DNA of 64,000 bases from JAHBVY01 sp964415255 (lineage in GTDB: Bacteria > Myxococcota_A > Polyangia > Polyangiales > Polyangiaceae), in NCBI GenBank assembly GCA_964415255.1, contig CAYQAC010000008.1, forward strand, positions 3,410-67,409. The letters run 5' to 3'. The notes below the pieces were generated by a model that did not search any database, was not told the DNA's origin, and saw only the letters and a list, made by a program, of their open reading frames with translations. Made by a program: the position numbers and the translations under genes. The stretch's first letter is position 1; every line of letters starts with the position of its first letter. Below are positions 60,940 through 64,000 of the stretch, in pieces.

Positions 60940-62496
60940 ATGAAGATGAAGTGGTCAGCTATCAAAGGTGTTCCGTGTGCTCTGGTGGTGCTGGTGGCTG
61001 GCTGCGGTGACGCGCCTTACGGTGGGGATGGGACGGCGGGCACTGGGGGGCTGGCGGGGACAGGTGGTGTTGGTGGAGCTGGTGGGGTGTCTGGTTCTGG
61101 GGGCGCAGCGGGCACTGGAGCGAGCGGTGGTGCTGGTGGCGTGGGTGGTTCAGGGGGGACAGGTCCGCATTGTGATGAGTCTTTGAGTCCGGCTGAGGAT
61201 TCGTGCGTGATAGCGGATGAGCTGGCGGTGTTTGTGAGTCCTGCGGGTGAGTCGGGTGCTGCAGGGACTCGGGCGGAGCCGCTTGGGAGCGTGCAGGCTG
61301 GTTTGGTGAAGGCGAAGGCTGAGGGTAAGCGGCTGTTTGTCTGCGCGGATGGGGGTGATTATGCGGAGAACGTTTCTCTTGGGGCTGGGCTGGCTGGCGT
61401 GGAGGTTTGGGGTGGTTTCAAGTGTGATGGGTGGGGTTTTGACTCTGCGTTGAAGGCGACTGTGGCGCCGGCGAGTGGGGTGCCCTTTACGGCGACTGGC
61501 ATTGATGCGGAGACTTCATTTCGTTTCGTGAGGTTTCGGGCTCCGGTGGGGGTGGCGCCAGGGGGGAGCAGTGTGGGTGGTTTTGTTGCGGACTCGAGTG
61601 GGTTGAGTTTTGAGCAGGTGGAGTTCATAGCGCGAGAGGGTGCGAGCGGTGCGAGCGGGGTGCGCAGTGATGTGGGTGCGCCTGGTAGTAGTATTGATGG
61701 TGACAGCGCGAGTGGGATCAACGCAGGGGAGGGGACTGCTATGACATGTGCTCACACGGGCGAAGGGACGACTGGAGCGCCGGGAGGCAGAGGGGGTACG
61801 GTCCCTGGCCCGGGCGGCAACGGCACCCCCGCCATCACGACCCCGAACCCCAACGGCGGTAAGGGCGGTGAAGTGGGCGCTAGTTGCTCAGAAGGTGGCG
61901 GTGGTCGCGACGGCAACCCCGGTTCTGGCGGCACGTTAGGCACCGGGGCCGCAACGCTCGGCACCCTGACCGCCAGCGGCTGGGTGCCACAGGCTGGCAC
62001 TGGCGGCTCTCACGGTCAGGTGGGGCAGGGCGGCGGTGGTGGTCGTGGCGGGTTGACTGGCGGTGGTGGAGGCGGTGGCGCGGGAGGCTGCGGTGGGGCG
62101 CCTGGCGGCGGGGGTGGTGGTGGTGGTGCGAGCGTGGCGCTGTTGCTGTTCAACGCGCCGGTGCAGCTGAAGGACGTGCAGCTGACGGCGGGTGATGGTG
62201 GGGATGGCGGGGTGGGGGCTGAGGGGCAAGGAGGGTTAGACGGGGGTGCAGCGGGACTGCCGGCTACGAGCGGGTGCATGGCAGGCGAAGGTGGTCGTGG
62301 CGGCGCCGGCGGTGGCGGTGGCGGTGGCGCGGGCGGCGTGTCCGCCGGCGTGTTGCACGTAGGCGCTGCGCCGGTGCGCGAGGGTGGCAACATCGTCATC
62401 GGCGCGCCGGGCGCTCCTGGTGCGGCGGGCGGTGGGAGCAGCGCGAGCGCTGGCATCGCTGGTGAGGCAGCGGAGGTGTTGAGCTTGGAGCCGTAG
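60940..62496 (+). CDS. PGRS-like Gly-rich lipoprotein, copy 2
   Basis: About 518 residues. A different signal peptide from copy 1 (WSAIKGVPCALVVLVAGC) and a short unique stretch GDAPYGGDG, then the same GTAGTGG repeat, DUF1565-like segment and Gly-rich domain with identical protein sequence. The body was therefore duplicated or converted behind a different head. Start at 60940 is a choice among ATGs at 60940 and 60946 and a GTG at 60925; GGAG at 60934 gives best spacing (8 nt) with 60946. Probably surface-exposed. Confidence 0.82.
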   Translation: MKMKWSAIKGVPCALVVLVAGCGDAPYGGDGTAGTGGLAGTGGVGGAGGVSGSGGAAGTGASGGAGGVGGSGGTGPHCDESLSPAEDSCVIADELAVFVSPAGESGAAGTRAEPLGSVQAGLVKAKAEGKRLFVCADGGDYAENVSLGAGLAGVEVWGGFKCDGWGFDSALKATVAPASGVPFTATGIDAETSFRFVRFRAPVGVAPGGSSVGGFVADSSGLSFEQVEFIAREGASGASGVRSDVGAPGSSIDGDSASGINAGEGTAMTCAHTGEGTTGAPGGRGGTVPGPGGNGTPAITTPNPNGGKGGEVGASCSEGGGGRDGNPGSGGTLGTGAATLGTLTASGWVPQAGTGGSHGQVGQGGGGGRGGLTGGGGGGGAGGCGGAPGGGGGGGGASVALLLFNAPVQLKDVQLTAGDGGDGGVGAEGQGGLDGGAAGLPATSGCMAGEGGRGGAGGGGGGGAGGVSAGVLHVGAAPVREGGNIVIGAPGAPGAAGGGSSASAGIAGEAAEVLSLEP

Positions 62497-62526
62497 GGCA
62501 GGAGGCGAGGGTAGCTGACGAGTCGC
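61030..62526 (+). repeat. 1497-bp direct repeat, right copy
   Basis: Partner of 59256-60752. Confidence 0.95.
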
Positions 62527-62581
62527 GTTTTTGGTGGATGCGTGCGCCACCGCGGCGCGCTCAGCCGCACATCAACTCACG

Positions 62582-62610
62582 GCGCGGTGCCGTCCAACCC
62601 CCAAACCCTC
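62582..62610 (+). repeat. C-rich upstream element, copy 9
   Basis: GCGCGGTGCCGTCC then AACCCCCAAACCCTC, pointing toward folB about 190 bp away. Confidence 0.75.
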
Positions 62611-62786
62611 CTGCCGTGTACCATGAAAGGTCAGTGAGACTCACTGGTGCACCGAAACGGGGCAAGCCCAGGTCTGCCGGCGCGCTCGACGTGTCACGGC
62701 GCGGCAGCTCGCGCGGCGGCTCGGGCGCGTTAGGCTGGCGCGCTGTGATCACCGTGCGGCGGCTCGCGCGGTGGCTCGGGGCGCGT

Positions 62787-62792
62787 TAGGCT
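62787..62792 (+). promoter_or_regulatory. TAGGCT box 5 nt before folB start
   Basis: TAGGCT, five bases, ATG at 62798. TAGGCT is a familiar high-GC -10 sequence; the distance indicates a leaderless mRNA. A second TAGGCT lies in the upstream repeat copy. Confidence 0.5.
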
Positions 62793-62797
62793 GGCGC

Positions 62798-63508
62798 ATG
62801 CCACGAGACTTCATTCGGGTGCGGGGGATCTCCCTGGCTTGCGTCGTCGGTGTGCGGCAGCGGGAGCGCCGTGAACCGCAGCCGCTGCTCGTGGATCTGG
62901 AGCTAGGGCTCGACCTCAGCGTCGCGGGGAAGAGCGGGCGGATCCGCCACACCGTGGATTACGATCGGCTGACTGACCAAGTGCAGGCGCTGCTCCAGTT
63001 TCGGCGCTACCGCTTGCTGGAGAACGCGGCGGAGGAGCTCGCCGCCATGCTGTTCGGCGTGCAGCCCGCGCTTGAGGCGCTGCGGCTCACCTTGATCAAG
63101 CCGCTGGCGCTCACTGGCCGAGCGCAGCAGGCCGAGGTGCATGTGGAGCGGCGTCGCGCGGATTTTCCCCGTGGCGAGGAGACGGCGCGCTTCGGTCGCG
63201 TGGAGGTGCTGCTCGAGACGCGCGAGGCGGGGCTCTACCTCCTGCATATCGCGCCCCGCGGCGAGATCTCAAGCCACCACCACCAGCGCATGCGTGAGCT
63301 CGAGTGGCGCGTGAGCGGCTCCTTGGCGCGCGATGGGGAGCGCCTCACGGGGCTCTCGCCGGTGGTGTGGCCCAAGGGCCAAGTGCACCGCTATCAGAAC
63401 CTGAGCGACGACTGGGCGACCCTCTTTTGCTGCAACACGCCGCCCTTCATCCCGGAAGACGAGGTGCTCACCCAAGCGCAAGCGTCAGCCAACGCGGAGG
63501 CGCGGTGA
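62798..63508 (+). CDS. folB: Dihydroneopterin aldolase (FolB-like) fused to cupin-like domain
   Basis: About 236 residues. N-terminal FolB-like domain (about 1-122): MPRDFIRVRGISLACVVGVRQRER with the conserved Glu near 23, then VDYDRLTDQVQ, LLENAAEELAAML and LIKPLAL with the catalytic-type Lys. FolB cleaves dihydroneopterin in folate synthesis. The C-terminal half (about 128-230) has a cupin-like pattern: LYLLHIAPRGEISSHHHQRMRELEWRVSG and WPKGQVHRYQNLS, with several His that could hold metal. The start is supported by a TAGGCT box. Its stop overlaps the next gene (GTGA), so the two are coupled. Confidence 0.85.
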   Translation: MPRDFIRVRGISLACVVGVRQRERREPQPLLVDLELGLDLSVAGKSGRIRHTVDYDRLTDQVQALLQFRRYRLLENAAEELAAMLFGVQPALEALRLTLIKPLALTGRAQQAEVHVERRRADFPRGEETARFGRVEVLLETREAGLYLLHIAPRGEISSHHHQRMRELEWRVSGSLARDGERLTGLSPVVWPKGQVHRYQNLSDDWATLFCCNTPPFIPEDEVLTQAQASANAEAR

Positions 63509-64000
63509 CATCATCCACCACGGGCACCACGCTCGTCACGGGCGCCACGCGTGGCATCGGGCGCGCCATCGTGGAGCGCTTGGCGTCCCATGAAAGGGTG
63601 ATCGGCGTCTATCGCAGCAACAGCCAGGCGGCGCGCGCGCTCAGTCAGGAGCTCTCACGGGTTGAGCTGCACGCCTGCGATCTCGCGTCACCGGCGGCCA
63701 CCGACGCGCTCATCACGGCGCTGGGCGCGCAACAAGTCAGGTTCACTGGCGTAGTGCTCAACGCAGGCATCGCCGAGCACGGCGGCTTCGTTCGGACGCG
63801 GCAGGCAGCGCCCCACCCGGCGCCCGAGGGTGCGCCGCCCAATGCGCCCGAGCCTCACACGGGGCCCCACGCAGCGCCCCACACGGCGCCCGAGGGTGCG
63901 CCGCCCAACGCGCCCGAGCCTCACACGGCGCCCCACCCGGCGCCTCACACGGCGCCCGAGGGTGCGCCGCCCAACGCGCCCGAGCCTCACACGGCGCCCC
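63505..64000 (+). CDS. Short-chain dehydrogenase/reductase, interrupted by 66-bp tandem repeat, C-terminus off window
   Basis: N-terminal 165 residues visible. SDR Rossmann motif TLVTGATRGIGRAIVERL (TGxxxGIG), CDLAS and VVLNAGIAEHGGF (NAG motif), all canonical. After the NAG strand the frame enters a 66-bp tandem repeat (from about 63800) encoding PAPEGAPPNAPEPHTAPH units, which continues to the window edge. Beside folB, a pterin reductase such as FolM is plausible, but the active-site YxxxK lies outside the window. GTG start overlaps the folB stop. Confidence 0.85.
   Translation, partial: MTSSTTGTTLVTGATRGIGRAIVERLASHERVIGVYRSNSQAARALSQELSRVELHACDLASPAATDALITALGAQQVRFTGVVLNAGIAEHGGFVRTRQAAPHPAPEGAPPNAPEPHTGPHAAPHTAPEGAPPNAPEPHTAPHPAPHTAPEGAPPNAPEPHTAP
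63800..64000 (+). repeat. 66-bp tandem coding repeat in SDR
   Basis: Unit starts GGCGCCCGAGGGTGCGCC at 63819, 63885 and 63951. Three partial or full units, running off the window; 22 residues each. Confidence 0.92.

Larger units (their letters stand above)
62497..62797. other. Intergenic region before folB
   Basis: It holds the end of the 1.5-kb repeat, C-rich element 9 (62582-62610) and a 40-bp direct repeat (62702-62743, 62757-62797) whose right copy carries the folB promoter box. No gene seen. Confidence 0.6.

Noticed and set aside
63688..63990. Reverse-strand ORF rich in RRVGRR
   Set aside because: Antisense of the SDR 66-bp repeat.

Overview
The window is high-GC DNA whose gene content points to a predatory or soil-type Myxococcota, most likely class Polyangia. 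The evidence is three Hanks-type Ser/Thr kinases (one followed by a PEGA protein), an OmpA with thrombospondin type-3 repeats, GG/GT/GS-linker lipoproteins, a myxobacterial outer-membrane protein resembling TIGR04551, and twin PGRS-like lipoproteins with a DUF1565-like segment. The sequence is a draft assembly with four 10-N gaps and one 100-N gap. One gap (1556-1565) carries a fold-back artefact that splits macA. The lineage is inferred from gene families only.

Layout. 0-5.1 kb: a partial ECF sigma factor, then a MacA / MacB-type ATPase / two-permease efflux operon. 5.1-8.4 kb: a multi-S1-domain RNA-binding protein and the Mrp/ApbC ATPase. 8.4-19.8 kb: an envelope region with two very Cys-rich lipoproteins, four thioredoxin-fold lipoproteins, a beta-barrel protein, a Gly-linker lipoprotein and OmpA. 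20.2-30.7 kb: two Ser/Thr kinases, a TIGR04551-like porin, a HEAT-repeat protein, a glycosyltransferase and a large M48-like protein without its first His. 31-43 kb: alaS, murB, a HARE-HTH/Mrr-type nuclease-like protein, a LolB-like lipoprotein, a glycerophosphodiesterase, two paired lipoproteins, dprA, trmFO and tRNA-Gly(GCC). 43.4-54.3 kb: a Na+/H+ antiporter, bifunctional rel with a duplicated ACT domain, hemW, an acyl-CoA dehydrogenase, a membrane protein, dus and a QEGLA/DUF1704 metallopeptidase-like gene. 54.5-62.5 kb: a kinase, a membrane protein, a PEGA protein and two PGRS-like lipoproteins sharing a 1497-bp near-identical body. 62.8-64 kb: a FolB-cupin fusion and an SDR that runs off the window.

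Non-coding layer. Four recurring signals are not explained by the genes. (1) A C-rich element (GCGCGGTGCC, AA or GTCC, then ACCCCCAAACCCC) lies between genes at nine or more sites, nearly always pointing at the next gene. (2) Small palindromes GTCAG-N5-CTGAC occur between genes and inside coding insertions. (3) TANNNT boxes lie 5-9 nt before the start codons of at least nine genes, suggesting widespread leaderless transcription. (4) Short copies of gene 3' ends lie just beyond the stop codons. Conserved enzymes (AlaRS, HemW, MurB, the SDR) carry in-frame repeat or low-complexity insertions. The best candidate for a new regulatory RNA is a predicted three-way junction directly before the HARE-HTH gene (35583-35645), which would hide its Shine-Dalgarno.
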